Positions 24,601 through 33,202 are shown, counted from the stretch's first letter. The stretch: DNA of 64,000 nt from Brachypterus glaber (GCA_958510825.1 OY294045.1:94424988-94488987), one strand, 5' to 3'. Program-made: numbers and translations. Notes: generated from the letters alone by a model not told the origin.

Positions 24601-25546
24601 CTTATTTTTATTACAATTTTAAAGGGCCCTAGATCCCTTAGGGCTCATTTCCGGACCAATCTTTATAGGAACTTTTTTATATTTTTGGATCTAGAATCAC
24701 CTCTTAAATTTTGGCATGCCAGTTATGGATCACCCTGTATATTAATAAAGTTTCGGAGGTACGTGATTTTTTATCCTACTGTTTTCCACGCCTGGACCTG
24801 ACCTGTAATGAAAAATAGAGACCAGTAACCTAATTATTACTGGTCTGCAATATAAATCATTAATTTCCGCTAGATGGCGCCATCGATTAAAATGTTATTA
24901 TTATTATTACTTAAAGCAAGATGGCAGAACTGCTGTTGTCATGATAAACACGAATATAATCTAATACATCTTGTTTAAAAAACTTAAATGTACAGTTTTA
25001 GTCAATGTTTTTTACTTTTGAGACTGAGAAGGATAATAAATGCCTTGTGAGCAATCAAAAAATGTTTTTTGTGGTTGTTTTGTTGGGTTATGCGTATGTG
25101 AAACTTTAGTTTTATATGATTATGTATTTATTGTGAAATTCAGGAAAAAATATTTGTGGTAAATATGAAAAGAACGAAAAAACTAAGTTTTATAGTATTA
25201 TTTTCTTCATTTGAATTCAACATCTAGGTTTGAAAAAAATTAGTACTTTATTTTTAAATAAAAACAGTTGCGAATAAAATAGTATACAGGTCTCCCGAAA
25301 AATGGTACTTTTCCTGGTCGACCTGTAATATTACAGGTAGATTATAATCTACTATTACTCTTTTATGTTTCATCACTTTATAACATTAAATGTTATTTTT
25401 AGATTACAGAATTACTTTTAGATATTACAAAGGCTTATCTAGTAGGAATTTTTATGTTTTTTGTGATAGAAAAACCAATGAGCAATATTCTGAAATATGT
25501 GTTACCAAGAGTGGATAAAGAAGCAGTAAAGCCAAAGGAACTTTAA
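3644..25546 (+). CDS. nrf-6-like membrane acyltransferase, 11 recognised exons, 5' end missing
   Basis: Joined exons: 3644-3774, 4965-5182, 6003-6088, 6146-6339, 9936-10108, 12648-12828, 14609-14799, 17749-17896, 21652-21820, 22582-22727, 25403-25546 (TAA). Every junction is AG/GT and all phases agree, giving about 590 codons against roughly 650-750 for the family. Exons 1-2 look like the extracellular Cys-rich NRF domain (MDSFEIC...YCTIKL; RKDILHRKLCLP). Exon 4 holds KCMNFVRVITITMVILFH, the first helix of the acyltransferase-3 domain with its conserved His. Exons 5-6 give NRFFRLLPSLAL and the Cys-WW-NN block (CQTRWWSTMLLVNNIY). Exon 7 has CNGGTWYLTIDTQ, exon 10 FEVLANFTYCIYLYH, and exon 11 the final helix with IEKP. 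The product should be a multi-pass membrane protein that moves acyl groups; its substrate cannot be told. The first recognised exon begins in phase 1, so a signal-peptide exon must lie upstream, perhaps outside the window. The usual VDTFF segment is degenerate (QINFL). Introns carry many mobile elements. Confidence 0.88.
4163..4450 (+). mobile_element. tRNA-derived SINE, copy 1
   Basis: The 5' part looks like a tRNA gene: a box A-like GATGTAGTGGTCTACCGCG and a box B-like GGGTTCGATTCTCACTGG. A conserved body follows (AAGCCGGTGGTTC, CCTGGACTTAGGGGATG), then a short (TGTAA)n tail. Related copies lie at 18192, 22206 and 50134. The body is about 290 bp. It does not fold as a complete tRNA, so I call a SINE rather than a tRNA gene. 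It lies in an acyltransferase intron. Confidence 0.8.
6378..7434. mobile_element. ~1.06-kb TIR element packed with TTAAGAT / ATCTTAA motifs
   Basis: The ends are inverted: CACAGAAAAAAAGG on the left, CCTTTTTTTCTGTG on the right. Both subterminal regions carry many copies of ATCTT / AAGAT in both orientations, often as ATCTTAAACCAAG or TTAAGATCATATTATC. No transposase is coded. It lies just downstream of the fourth recognised acyltransferase exon. Superfamily not assignable by eye. Confidence 0.65.
7435..9935. other. intron sequence without recognised gene; inverted repeats near 8905-9165
   Basis: Intron between the fourth and fifth recognised exons. Related inverted segments around 8905-8970 and 9070-9165 share AAATACTGTATTTGTT and AGTGTA ends and look like a degraded small TIR element. 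A CT-rich microsatellite lies near 8517-8535. The short frames here are not convincing genes. Confidence 0.4.
10235..10270 (+). ncRNA. hammerhead ribozyme remnant (3' half lost)
   Basis: CTGAAGA at 10243-10249, stem II GGGC/GCCC with loop CAGCA (10250-10262) and GAAAC (10263-10267) are intact. The stem III loop, GUC cleavage triplet and 3' strand of stem I seen in the complete copies are replaced by other sequence. Predicted inactive. Confidence 0.65.
10549..10590 (+). ncRNA. hammerhead ribozyme remnant with core mutation and internal deletion
   Basis: The box reads CTAAAGA (10566-10572) instead of CTGAAGA. Everything between the GAAA box and a later GAAA has been lost relative to the duplicate at 56522-56586, consistent with a deletion between short direct repeats. 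Predicted inactive. Confidence 0.6.
10826..10969. repeat. ~144-bp palindromic MITE (CCACAGGCTC...GAGCCTGTGG)
   Basis: The two halves are inverted repeats from GCATATCCACAGGCTC to GAGCCTGTGGGTATGC, with further pairing through GTACTATGCTTGTTA. A related palindrome is at 30725-30834 (shared core with GTGATTGGCTT), and the duplicate is at 56838-56981. Confidence 0.7.
11277..11388. repeat. ~110-bp palindromic MITE (GAGGAAAAGTG...CACTTTTCCTC)
   Basis: Near-perfect hairpin with AGTAAAAAAAAGC arms and GC-rich loop flanks GACTCCGCTTTGCGTCGTCC. Further copies are at 57293-57401 and, inverted, at 31319-31430. Confidence 0.7.
11391..11788. mobile_element. ~400-bp TIR MITE (ATACTATTTTTCTTCAAGC)
   Basis: The left end ATACTATTTTTCTTCAAGC and the right end GCTTGAAGAAACAGTAT are inverted. 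The interior shares long similarity with 10604-11262, 31432-31960 and 57409-57800, including GAAGTATGGCTGTCATCAAAG. Confidence 0.6.
11785..11918. repeat. palindromic MITE with a GC-rich centre (GCGCGCTAGCGCG)
   Basis: The arms CCAAGTGAGAGAAG and CTTCACTCACGTGG, and AACATTTT/AAAATGTT, pair around a GC-rich core near 11836-11878, unusual for the AT-rich background. Duplicate near 57800-57930. Confidence 0.55.
12880..13222. mobile_element. ~345-bp MITE with TIR AACGAACTAA(T/C)AACTCTTCTC
   Basis: The left end TCAACGAACTAATAACTCTT is inverted at the right end as AGAGTTGTTAGTTCGTTGG. An (AAACT)n microsatellite lies inside at about 13082-13104 and is shorter in the duplicate (about 58886-59228). 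The 62-codon frame here is part of the repeat, not a gene. Confidence 0.6.
13505..14240. mobile_element. ~735-bp fold-back element, family F (TATACAGGGTTATTCAG)
   Basis: The ends are long inverted repeats: GGTTGGTCCGGAAATGAG near 13585 and its inverse near 14132, plus TATACAGGGTTATTCAG at the edges. No transposase. Related elements lie at 20853-21574 and 24003-24742; a truncated duplicate is at 59688-60217. Confidence 0.7.
14878..15997. mobile_element. ~1.1-kb TIR element packed with AAGAATATTCTTA-type palindromes
   Basis: The left end CCCTGATAACAC is the inverse of the right end GTGCTATCAGGG. Both halves contain many copies of AAGAATATTCTTA, TAGAGTATTTTGCTAAGAAT and AGCATGCTAAGAATAT-like motifs. 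No coding capacity. It lies just after acyltransferase exon 7. Confidence 0.65.
16087..17543. mobile_element. outer TIR element (GTGCTGGTACATTTGGATCC), split by a piggyBac-like MITE
   Basis: GTGCTGGTACATTTGGATCC at the left is matched by GGATCCAAATGTACCAGCAC at the right, and the inverted similarity continues about 90 bp inward (ACATGTGTTTATTAATAC; GTAACATTTGGTAA). The 16429-17390 element sits inside it. Confidence 0.65.
16429..17390. mobile_element. piggyBac-like MITE, 962 bp, TTAA target duplication
   Basis: TIR CCCGGCGTCTGACAGGTGG at the left and CCACGTGTCAGACGCCGGG at the right, flanked on each side by TTAA (16425-16428 and 17391-17394), the hallmark of piggyBac insertion. No transposase remains. 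Confidence 0.8.
17989..18757. mobile_element. ~770-bp TIR element (ACACTCAGAGAAAAATC) with a nested SINE
   Basis: The left end ACACTCAGAGAAAAATC is inverted at the right as GGATTTTTCTGAGTGT, and the next segment TTGTAAAATCAA is matched by TTGATTTTACAAG. SINE copy 2 interrupts it. A solo right end of the same family is at about 17395-17462. Confidence 0.65.
18192..18470 (+). mobile_element. tRNA-derived SINE, copy 2
   Basis: GGGAGGCATAGCGTAGTGG gives box A and GAGTTCGATTCTCACTGG box B; it ends in (ATGTA)n. It is inserted inside the TIR element at 17989-18757. Confidence 0.8.
18853..18919 (-). ncRNA. complete type I hammerhead ribozyme
   Basis: Read on the minus strand. Distal stem I is CAGAGT (18919-18914) with ACTCTG (18858-18853). 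Proximal stem I is TTGGTA (18907-18902) with TACCAA (18868-18863). CTGAAGA is 18901-18895. Stem II is GGGC/GCCC (18894-18891 and 18885-18882) with a 5-nt loop. GAAA is 18881-18878. Stem III is a 3-bp ACT/AGT hairpin with loop GTC. The cleavage triplet GTC is 18871-18869, predicting cleavage between 18869 and 18868. All core positions of the hammerhead consensus (CUGANGA, GAAA, UH) are met. Confidence 0.85.
19095..20074 (-). mobile_element. Tc1/mariner deletion derivative inserted in a hammerhead unit
   Basis: TIR CCATCATTTTCATGG at the left and its partner ATGAAAACGATGG at the right, flanked by TA (19093-19094 and 20075-20076). The empty site can be read in the neighbouring unit. It retains only the ends of a transposase gene. 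Confidence 0.8.
19565..19944 (-). pseudogene. Tc1/mariner transposase, internally deleted
   Basis: The minus strand begins with an N-terminal helix-turn-helix: LTNYQKCIITARINDGISV, then VREIATELNVANSTIMRAKK. After about 85 codons the DDE catalytic region is missing. The text resumes (about 19662-19565) with GHNAEELRQAIIEAWHAKI, which resembles a transposase C-terminus. All three catalytic acidic residues are lost, so it cannot move itself. Confidence 0.7.
20188..20254 (-). ncRNA. hammerhead ribozyme with a mutated catalytic box
   Basis: Same fold as the 18853-18919 copy, but the box reads CTGAAAA (20236-20230) instead of CTGAAGA, so the position equivalent to the catalytic G8 is A, and the innermost stem II pair is lost (GGGC with ACCC). 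Stem I, stem III and GTC are unchanged. Predicted inactive. Confidence 0.75.
20853..21574. mobile_element. ~720-bp fold-back element, family F
   Basis: TATACAGGGTGATCAGTAAC at the left is inverted at the right (TTATTTATCACCCTGTATA). It has the internal GGTCCGGAAATGAGCC arm and its inverse. It lies in an acyltransferase intron. Confidence 0.7.
22206..22447 (+). mobile_element. tRNA-derived SINE, copy 3, box B deleted
   Basis: The box A region is present (GATTGGTGTAGTGGACTACC) but the sequence jumps from TTGGCGAG to TTTCTCACC, losing most of box B. The 3' body and TGTAA tail remain. Probably not transcribable by Pol III. Confidence 0.75.
22773..23533. mobile_element. ~760-bp TIR element packed with GAATATTC / GAACATTC motifs
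   Basis: The left end ATCCCACACAACACA is the inverse of the right end TGCTGTGTGGGAT. The left part and the right end carry dense AGAATATTC, GAACGTTC and GAACATTC repeats in both orientations. It starts 45 bp after acyltransferase exon 10. Confidence 0.65.
23836..23972. repeat. ~137-bp palindromic MITE
   Basis: The arms ATATTATATGCACC / GGTGCATAATATA and GTATGCGAACT / AGTCCGCATAC pair around a loop near 23895-23910. Confidence 0.55.
24003..24742. mobile_element. ~740-bp fold-back element, family F
   Basis: Same arms as the 20853 copy (TTTAAGAGGTGATTCTACAT; GGTCCGGAAATGAGCCCTAA). The left terminus is diverged (ATACAGCCTGTTCC) while the right one is canonical (CACCCTGTAT). Confidence 0.7.
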
Positions 25547-25639
25547 ATATATCTGACAAGACTTGTCGGAAGAATAAAAAATAAAATATTTAGTAATGCA
25601 CTTTTTTACTAAAAAAGTTTAGTTTGGTAGCAGAGCTAC

Positions 25640-26290
25640 GCCGCGGCGTCGCACACAGTTAAAAAATCCCAAAAAAAAAAAAACGGAAAAAATCATGATG
25701 CGTCAAATATTGAATATTTATAAACCTTATAGTGTCCCCTAAATGACTTTAATACATTTTTTCAAAAAATTTTGCGACCTTGCGCAAAAAATTAAATTTA
25801 AGTTACACATTGCATATACAATATCTCACACTTAATTTTCTTTAGGGCTGTATTTTTTAAATTTTAAAATATAGTACAAATATGGGGTATCAAATCATAG
25901 AAAGGCCTAATTTGAAGTTAAAAAAAATCTTTTCCCCATTCTATTTAAAAAATTTAATTTACCCCCTCTCCCGCCTAAGGGTGTGGATAAAAAAAAATCT
26001 GCTTTGATAAAAACTGTCTCTCTTGATATTAAAGCTTATTATAAAATTTCAAAAACCTATCTGTTACGGTTTCTGAGATACCTACTTGTAACCGCTTAAA
26101 TGGCTCACCCGGTATACAGTGCACCACTTAAATTCAACTTTTTATGCAAGGTCGCAAACATTTTCAAAAAAATGTATTCAAATCATTAAGGGGGCACTAT
26201 AAGGTTTATAAATATTCAACATTCCACGCTTCATGATTTTTTTTCCTTTTTTTTGGGGGAATTTTTACCTGGGTGCGTCGAACCCTGAGA
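25640..26290. repeat. ~650-bp imperfect palindrome downstream of the acyltransferase gene
   Basis: The left arm (GAATATTTATAAACCTTATAGTG..., GCGACCTTGCGCA) recurs inverted at 26140-26250 (TGCAAGGTCGCAAAC, CACTATAAGGTTTATAAATATTC). A fold-back type element; no coding region. Confidence 0.6.
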
Positions 26291-27157
26291 AAATTTTATT
26301 TCTGCTTTGATTGTGTAATGCTTTTTGATCGCTTCTAAGCATGTTTAAACTTTTTGAATATTTAGTACGGATATTTTCCTCAAAATGGGTTAAGGTATTT
26401 AAAGCAAATCACATGCTGTGACATGTCACTAGATAAACATATTTAAAAGTTATCGCATTAATGGCAAAAATATTCCTAAATATGGAGTACTTTTTTGGCC
26501 TTTAAAAAGGCTAAATGCTGGAAAAGTAGAACATTCTAGTAACTCATATTTTTTAAACCATTAAATACGCTTAACTACAAACTAACAACTTTTTAAGTAA
26601 AACCTACATGCAAAGAAAATTTTAGACGCACATTTTAATATTATTTTATATTATTTATATTAAATATTTTTTACCTAATACTGCATTTTTAATAGTTTTT
26701 TTTTAAGTCAAATAAAAAATTATTAATTAATTACTAAAAAAAATTGTAAATCAATGTATTCTAAATTGTAGGCAGAAAGATCTCGGTCGTTAGCCCTTTG
26801 GTATATCCAATAAATAGTATTATCGACGGCCATGATTAATAGGCCTATTAATCACGGGTCTGTAAAAATTAACCGTTTAAAATTTAATATGATCGTGGGT
26901 AAAGTATATAATTCTACTAGCTTATAATAGCTATTAATCATTCGGGTGATTAGGCCACTCGCCTATCGGCTCGTGTCCCAAAATTCACCCTTATTGATTA
27001 ATAGCAATTATTATACGCTCATTGAATAATATACTATTATTATTATTATTATTAAAATACGTACGTTTTTTGAGTAATATGACTAAAACAGCTCATCTGT
27101 AGTGGATTAAAAAAATCAGCTAGCTCAAAAAATATCTATACAATTTTTTATGTGCCG
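26291..27157. other. intergenic, no gene seen
   Basis: AT-rich. Contains short inverted motifs around 26835-26860 (GATTAATAGGCCTATTAATC) and an (ATT)n run near 27032-27053. No supported coding region. Confidence 0.4.
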
Positions 27158-27581
27158 TATACAGGGTTATTCACGGAAGTGGCCTATTAAACGTTTATGG
27201 AGAACCAATAACTTTAAAAGTCTGCTAATTTGCACTTTGGGGTTTTTGAATATGGCCTATCGATTAAAAATATGTTCATGCTTGTGCCACTTCCGGTTGT
27301 ACCGGAAGTGGCACTTAACTTTGAGTTTTTAAATGGAACAACCTATATATTTTTTAATTTTTAAAATTTGCATTAAATTTGCTTTATTTTGATGTATAAT
27401 ACTTCATGTCTATCTTCAGTAGTTTTTGTGTTATTCAAGTTTTTAGCGAAAAATAAGTAAATTCAAGCACCCCTAAAAACAATAATTTCTCCTTGATTTT
27501 TTCAATTGGAGAAAAGATGTTTTTTGTTTTGCTCAATGATGCTTAAACGAATTATCCTATGCTAAAATGGAACAAAAAAAT

Positions 27582-28721
27582 TATACAGGGTGTCTGAAAA
27601 AGCAGGTCAAATCTAACAAATTTAATATAGCCATAACTCATTTTTTTTAAATGGCACCCTACATTTTTTTTTATTTGTTTAAATAGAGAATTCAATTTGC
27701 TTTAAAATAAGTATAGGATACCCTATACCTAACTTTAACCGTTTTTGAGCTATTTGCAAATTATTGTGAAACAGCCGTATTTCTGTTAAAATTTGTTATA
27801 TTTTATAAAATAGGCCAGAAAAATTAATCGATTTTTATTTATTTACCTCAAAGATCATTATATTTACCTTAAAACTGGATTTTCATGCGCCCAGTAGTGT
27901 ACATTTCTTCTGTTAAAAATACCCTGTTGAGAAAATTTAGCCTCGTCCGTCCAAATGATTCTTTTTAAAAAGTTTGGTTTTTCTTAAATATTTATCAAAA
28001 GATTTTCACAAAAGTCCACTCTATTTTGAAAATCATTAGGTTTTAAGGCCTGTATTTTTTGCTTTTTGTAATCGTGCATCTTGTGGTTTTTTAAAATTCT
28101 TTGGATGCTTGAATAGGAAATTCCCAAGTCGTAACTAGCTGCAGGAATTGAGGCATGTGGATATGCATAAAAGTAACCCAAAACATTGACTTCGTTATTT
28201 TCGTTGTTTGTAATTGGTTTCGTAAGAGATTTCACTGCATTTTCTTTTCCAAATTGCGAAAAATTTTTGTGTATTCTTCTAAATTTTTTACATGACATTC
28301 TTGGTAAATCAGGATATTTTGTATTAAAGTTTCTGCAGGTTCTACTAATTATTTTATCATTTTCACCAAAAATAGCAAATAAATCCAAAATAACAGGGTA
28401 AGAATAAGCCTCTGCCATTATTTTACACTAATTTATCACGATAAGAACGATAACATTTAGGTTAAAAGAAATAAAAACACAATACAATTTTAAAAATTTA
28501 CGTAATTGCAGAAATACTGCAAAATACTTCTTTTTCACATTAATTTGCAAATAGCTCGAAAACGGTTAAAGTTAGGTATAGGGTATCCTATACTTATTTT
28601 AAAGAAAATTGAATTCTCTATTTAAACAAATAAAAAAAATGTAGGGTGTCATTTAAAAAAAAAGAGTTATGGCTATTTTAATTTTGTTAAGTTTGACCTG
28701 CTTTTTCAGACACCCTGTATA
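27582..28721. mobile_element. nested ~1.14-kb mariner-like element
   Basis: TIRs of roughly 185 bp start TATACAGGGTGTCTGAAAAA and end TTTTTCAGACACCCTGTATA, with TA at the edges. It encloses a transposase remnant on the minus strand. Confidence 0.75.
27864..28418 (-). pseudogene. mariner-like transposase fragment with one in-frame stop
   Basis: The frame opens MAEAYSYPVILDLFAIFGEN and has the paired helix-turn-helix region, including ISYSSIQRILKNHKMHDYK. It meets a TAA at 27984-27986 after LLINI. Reading through in the same frame continues with KRIIWTDEAKFSQQGIFN and HYWAHEN to 27864, which holds the first catalytic Asp (TDEAKF). The rest of the DDE domain is absent. A deleted, non-autonomous remnant. 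Confidence 0.75.
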
Positions 28722-29145
28722 AATTTTGGATTCCATTTTAGCTTAGAATGATTCGCTTAACCATCATTGAGCAAAATACAAAACAACTTTTCTTCAATTT
28801 AAAAAATCAAGGAGAAATTATTGTTTTTAGGGGTGCTTGAATTTGCTTATTTTTCGCTAAAAACTTGAATAACTCAAAAACTACTGGAGATAGACATAAC
28901 GTGTTATACATTAAAATAAAGCAAATTTTATGCAAATTTTAAAAATTAAAAAATATATGGGGTGTTCCATTTAAAAAATTAAAGTTGAGTGCCACTTCCG
29001 GTACAACCGGAAGTGGCACAAGCATGAAAACATTTTTAATCGATTGCCCATATTCAAAAACCCCAAAGTGCAAATTAGCAGACTTTCAAAGTTATTGGTT
29101 CTCCATAAACGTTTAATAGGCCACTTCCGTGAATAACCCTGTATA

Positions 29146-30715
29146 ATGTAAAGTATTGCCTAGGAATTATCTCCTAAAAATTTTAAAATTTGCGGGGTTC
29201 ACATAAAGCCACACAAACCCACATTTTGGCATAAAATTTAAAAAAATCAATATAAACTTTTGATTTTTAAATGGAACCCTATTTATTTGTTTATATTTTG
29301 GCTTTTAAATTCAGTTATGTATTACATACTAGCTTATATTTTAATAAAATAAGGCGAAAAAGGAGCTATTAAAAAAAAAAAAACAACAGGGGACGTCTAT
29401 ATTCGAATATTTTTGAAACTTGACCTTTTTTATTAAATTTTTGGTTTAGCGATATAAAACATGTCATTGCATTTGAAAATTTAGCACCAAATGGCTTTAA
29501 AGTTGGTGATTTAAAAGAAAAAATTGAAAATGGCGTAATTTCCATAAAAACAAAAGATATACAGTTATTACATATAAACAGTAAATTTTTAGCCTACTAC
29601 TAAAAGATTTAAAATGTAAAATGTCAAAAATATTTTAAAATGGACGTCTTGTTATTTTTTTTTTTAATAATGCCTCCTCTAGCGTCATTCTAAACAAAAA
29701 TATCTAATGTGATACATCATTGAAAAGAAATCATTTTTTTATTCGATTGATTCTAAAAGTGACACTTTTTGTTCATGTTTTACCGGCGAAAAGTTGAACT
29801 TTGTGGCCCTAGGGCCAAAAAGCTTTATCACCCGCTAACTAAAACTTGTTATTTTTAAGCTTTTTAAAAGAAGATACTTTACCTTTAATGTAATATTTAT
29901 AAAGAAATATGACCTTTTGGTCACTTTTGGTCTTGAACTAACTGTTCTTTTTGGCCACATACATTTCATACAAAATAAAAATATCTTCTATAACATAACC
30001 TCAAAATATATGTTAACCCATTAATCTGTATTCATCCATTAAAATAAATTACAAACACAAAATTTCAATTGTAAAATCAATTTCAATATTTATAATATTC
30101 ATAGAAAGGTTTCAGAAGTATTAATATTTTCATAACAGACACATTTTAAAAGAAATAGATCCACACACCAGGCTAATTTGAAAATGAAACCGCAAGCAAA
30201 AGAAACGATTCAATTGTTTTTGTAGCGATTTGATTGGACAGCAATTTGTCATAGATAACTAGTAATAAGACAGTAAAAAGAAATATTTTTTGCACTTTAA
30301 AACTAAGTATATTTTAATAATTAATTATAATTAGTAACAATCGAATAAAAAAATTGTATAATATGCGAGCAAAAAGTATAATTTCGATTTCGTAGGTTTA
30401 TTACCCTCGGGCCGGTCCTATTGGCCGGCCCTCGGCTAAAAACCTACTCAATCGAAAAATTTAACTTTTCGCCCTTATATTATAAATAACTATTAAAAAT
30501 GTCAATCTGAAAATATAAAGAAATATATAGCGTATTATTTAAAAATAAAATTAACATAAGTTCCGGTTAGACTGGAAGTTATATTTTTTATTGGCCAAAA
30601 TGAGGTTTTTTATGTATGTTATCTTCTATGTTATCTTTTATATTTAGGGAAAAAATTTTTAAGCAACACTTGTTGTGACACCCTGTATTTTAATTTCAAA
30701 GTTTAAGTGCCTATT
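29146..30715. other. AT-rich stretch with degraded repeat sequence
   Basis: No coding region supported. A terminus-like GACACCCTGTA near 30677-30687 suggests the end of another decayed element whose other end I could not locate. Confidence 0.35.
30348..30484. repeat. ~137-bp palindromic MITE with a CGGCC-rich centre
   Basis: GTAGGTTTATTACCCTCGG / CCCTCGGCTAAAAACCTAC-type arms, with TATAAT...ATTATA outer pairs, around GGGCCGGTCCTATTGGCCGG. Confidence 0.55.
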
Positions 30716-30724
30716 TACAAGCGT

Positions 30725-30834
30725 GCATAAGAACATAAAACATAACAATGCGATGCCGTGATTGGCTTGACGGGCCACTATGTATTTTGTAAGCCAATCA
30801 CGGCATCTCATTCTTATGTTTTATGTTCTTATGC
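30725..30834. repeat. ~110-bp palindromic MITE (GCATAAGAACATAAAACATAA)
   Basis: Near-perfect inverted arms. The inner part (GATGCCGTGATTGGCTT) is shared with the palindrome at 10826-10969, so the two belong to one family. Confidence 0.7.
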
Positions 30835-31318
30835 AAGCTTCTGGATAGGCCTTAAGTTTAAAGTGTCTGGGGTATCAATAAAGAGGCAAACAGCAGATAA
30901 AAATCCGGAATCAAAATGTAATAGGATTGTACTTAATATGCAGGACAGGCGGGCTTCTGTCATTGTTTGACAAAAAATCGTCCATCATCAATAAGACCGA
31001 CATCATGACTGAATGATAAGTTGTATTCTAATTCGGAAACTGATGAGAAATTAATAGAATATAAAAAATATGCATTGTATTCTTTACGAACCAGATCACG
31101 TGCTAAGTGTAATTCTTTAGCCACCAACACAATGGTAAGTGTATACTTATTATATTTTCGTGTAAAGAGGCCATTTCGGATATAGTGTTTCCCCTATTTC
31201 GTGGCATTTTATAAATAAAAATAAATTAGAAAATAAAAGATTAAAATAATATATTTTTCAATTTTGCTTTTTTTTATTAAATTATATCAAGATTTAAATT
31301 TGATGCCTTTTATCCAAC

Positions 31319-31430
31319 AACCTGAGGAAAAGTGAAGCTTTTTTTACTAGTCTGTAGAATTTACGGACAACGCAAAGCGGAATCCGGAAACTACAGACGA
31401 GTAAAAAAAAGCACTTTTCCGCTGAGTGAA
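31319..31430. repeat. ~110-bp palindromic MITE, inverted relative of 11277-11388
   Basis: GAGGAAAAGTGAAGC to GCACTTTTCCGCTGAG, with the same GACAACGCAAAGCGG centre. Confidence 0.65.
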
Positions 31431-31431
31431 A

Positions 31432-31960
31432 CATACTATTTTTTCTTCAAGCATCCTATATATATTTTTTTAAATATTAATTTTTGAATTTAATTTATTT
31501 AGTAATAAGGTATGTTTTTTTTTTAATTAAAATAGGCCAATAAAACCCTTTCGAAATAAACTTAAAACTTCTTTGCTCATTCTAATTTTTTTTCGTAGGC
31601 TAAATCGTACACTTTTCGCGATTTCGATGGTAACTTGTCTAATGTAGCATTTGCAATTTCGGATAGATTTGTAGGTGTATAAACCATATATTCTTCTTCA
31701 ATCATTTTTAATAAATTTCACACAAGGTTTTTGCACGGAATCTCGATTCAACCACCTGTTTACATAATAAACAAACAAGTTTGAAGTATGGCTGTCATCA
31801 AAGTCAAAGAGTGCTGCCGCCAGTGGTGGTTTTGTTAACTAACTTTTTTTTACGGCGTACAACAATGAACTCATTACTTTACTGTAAAAAAATAGATCAC
31901 TTCTAACTAGTGTGTTCAGTTATAAAATATAAACATTTTAGTACGTTTGAGGAAAAAAGT
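31432..31960. mobile_element. further copy of the TTCTTCAAGC-ended MITE, diverged
   Basis: Shares the left end ACTATTTTTTCTTCAAGC and the internal block TAATGTAGCATTTGCAATTT and AGTGCTGCCGCCAGTGG with the copies at 11391 and 57409. The right end is weaker (GTACGTTTGAGGAAAA). Confidence 0.5.
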
Positions 31961-32897
31961 GATTTTTTACTTTTGTTATCCTATAATTAAGTTTGCTAAA
32001 GGTAACGTAAGAGAAACTAGATCAAACGTTGCAAGCACCCTGTCAAAACATCGGCACTATTGTACACTAGAGCCATCTAGTTTGCAAATTTCAAACTAGG
32101 TGTTTAGTTTGATTTTAAATGCTGTATATTTAAAACATTATATTCTAGCAAAAAACTGTATATAACATTTTTTATAGGGCTTAAAAAAACCTTTTATTTA
32201 AAATATAAATTTTTTAAATAGGGTTATAAATACACTCGTCAGCACTCGAAGTGGAACACCTATAAATTTTGGGTTTACAAAAAGTAATACCATTCGTAAA
32301 CGGTTTAATATTTTTATATAATTTCTTTTTTGCTACAAAGGGTGTTATGTATGCCTTTTAAAAATATATTTTTAGCAAAGATAAGTATTTCTATATACCA
32401 AGTAAATTAAATAATTCGAACCTATGTTTTATTAGGTAAAACTTGGACGACGACAATAGAAAAAATAGCTTTACTTGGGTTTTTTGTGACATTCTATATT
32501 AAAAATACATTATTTGTAAACTAATTTTTATTTAAATTGTGTTTCCAGATTATTTCGTTTTAAAGTTATAACGATTTTTATTCAGGTATGCAAAACGGCT
32601 AGAATTAAATTTAAGCTAAATGTTGAACATCAATAAGGCTGTGTTTATGTCATTTGCTTTTTGTCAAATTTATTACCTTTCTGTAATCAAATTAAAGTCA
32701 ATTTAATAGTTAACTTTAAAGAATATTTCGATCATCTTAAATTTATTTATTTTCAGAAACAATATCTCTGTTTTTGTAATCGTGAGATAGAAAATGATAC
32801 ACGGATGGTATGGCTTAACAGCATACCAGGATTGTATAATTTGTGAAAGAAGAATAAATACAAATTTTAGATTTTAAGCTTTCACGGCCATTAAGAT

Positions 32898-33053
32898 ATA
32901 AAGAACTTTCACTTTCGGGTTTAGACCGTGTTAATGGATTTTCACTTTCCGACGTTTCGTCTCTTACTACTAGAGACATCTTCAGGGATTAATCTGAAAC
33001 TGGAAAGTGAAAATCCATTAACACGGTCTAAACCCGAAAGTGAAAGTTCTTTA
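32898..33053 (-). repeat. perfect ~50-bp inverted repeat around a hammerhead-like motif
   Basis: Arms 32898-32950 and 33002-33053 are exact or nearly exact inverses. The minus-strand centre reads CTGAAGA (32985-32979), stem II GTCTC/GAGAC (32977-32973 and 32963-32959), GAAA (32958-32955), then CGTC. It sits inside the 3' flank of the Tc1-like transposase gene. Confidence 0.75.
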
Positions 33054-33167
33054 TATAAATACAAATGTTTAAAAAAAAAGTGTAATTAAAGCATTAAGGT
33101 TATAAAGTTCTTTATATAAATACAAATGTTTAAAAAAAAGTGTAATTAAAGCATTAAGGTTTATAAG
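33045..33167. repeat. two tandem 61-bp repeats
   Basis: Two head-to-tail copies of a unit starting AAGTTCTTTATATAAATAC and ending GCATTAAGGTTTATA, directly after the inverted repeat inside the Tc1-like element. Confidence 0.8.
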
Positions 33168-33202
33168 TAAAATGTAATACAAAAACGAACAATACAAAAA
33201 AA

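Larger units (their letters stand above)
27158..29145. mobile_element. ~2-kb palindromic element with a nested mariner-like element
   Basis: TATACAGGGTTATTCACGGA at the left is matched by CCGTGAATAACCCTGTATA at the right. Arms of about 420 bp run inward, each with a small hairpin CCACTTCCGG(TT/TA)... The second element at 27582-28721 lies between the arms. Confidence 0.75.
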
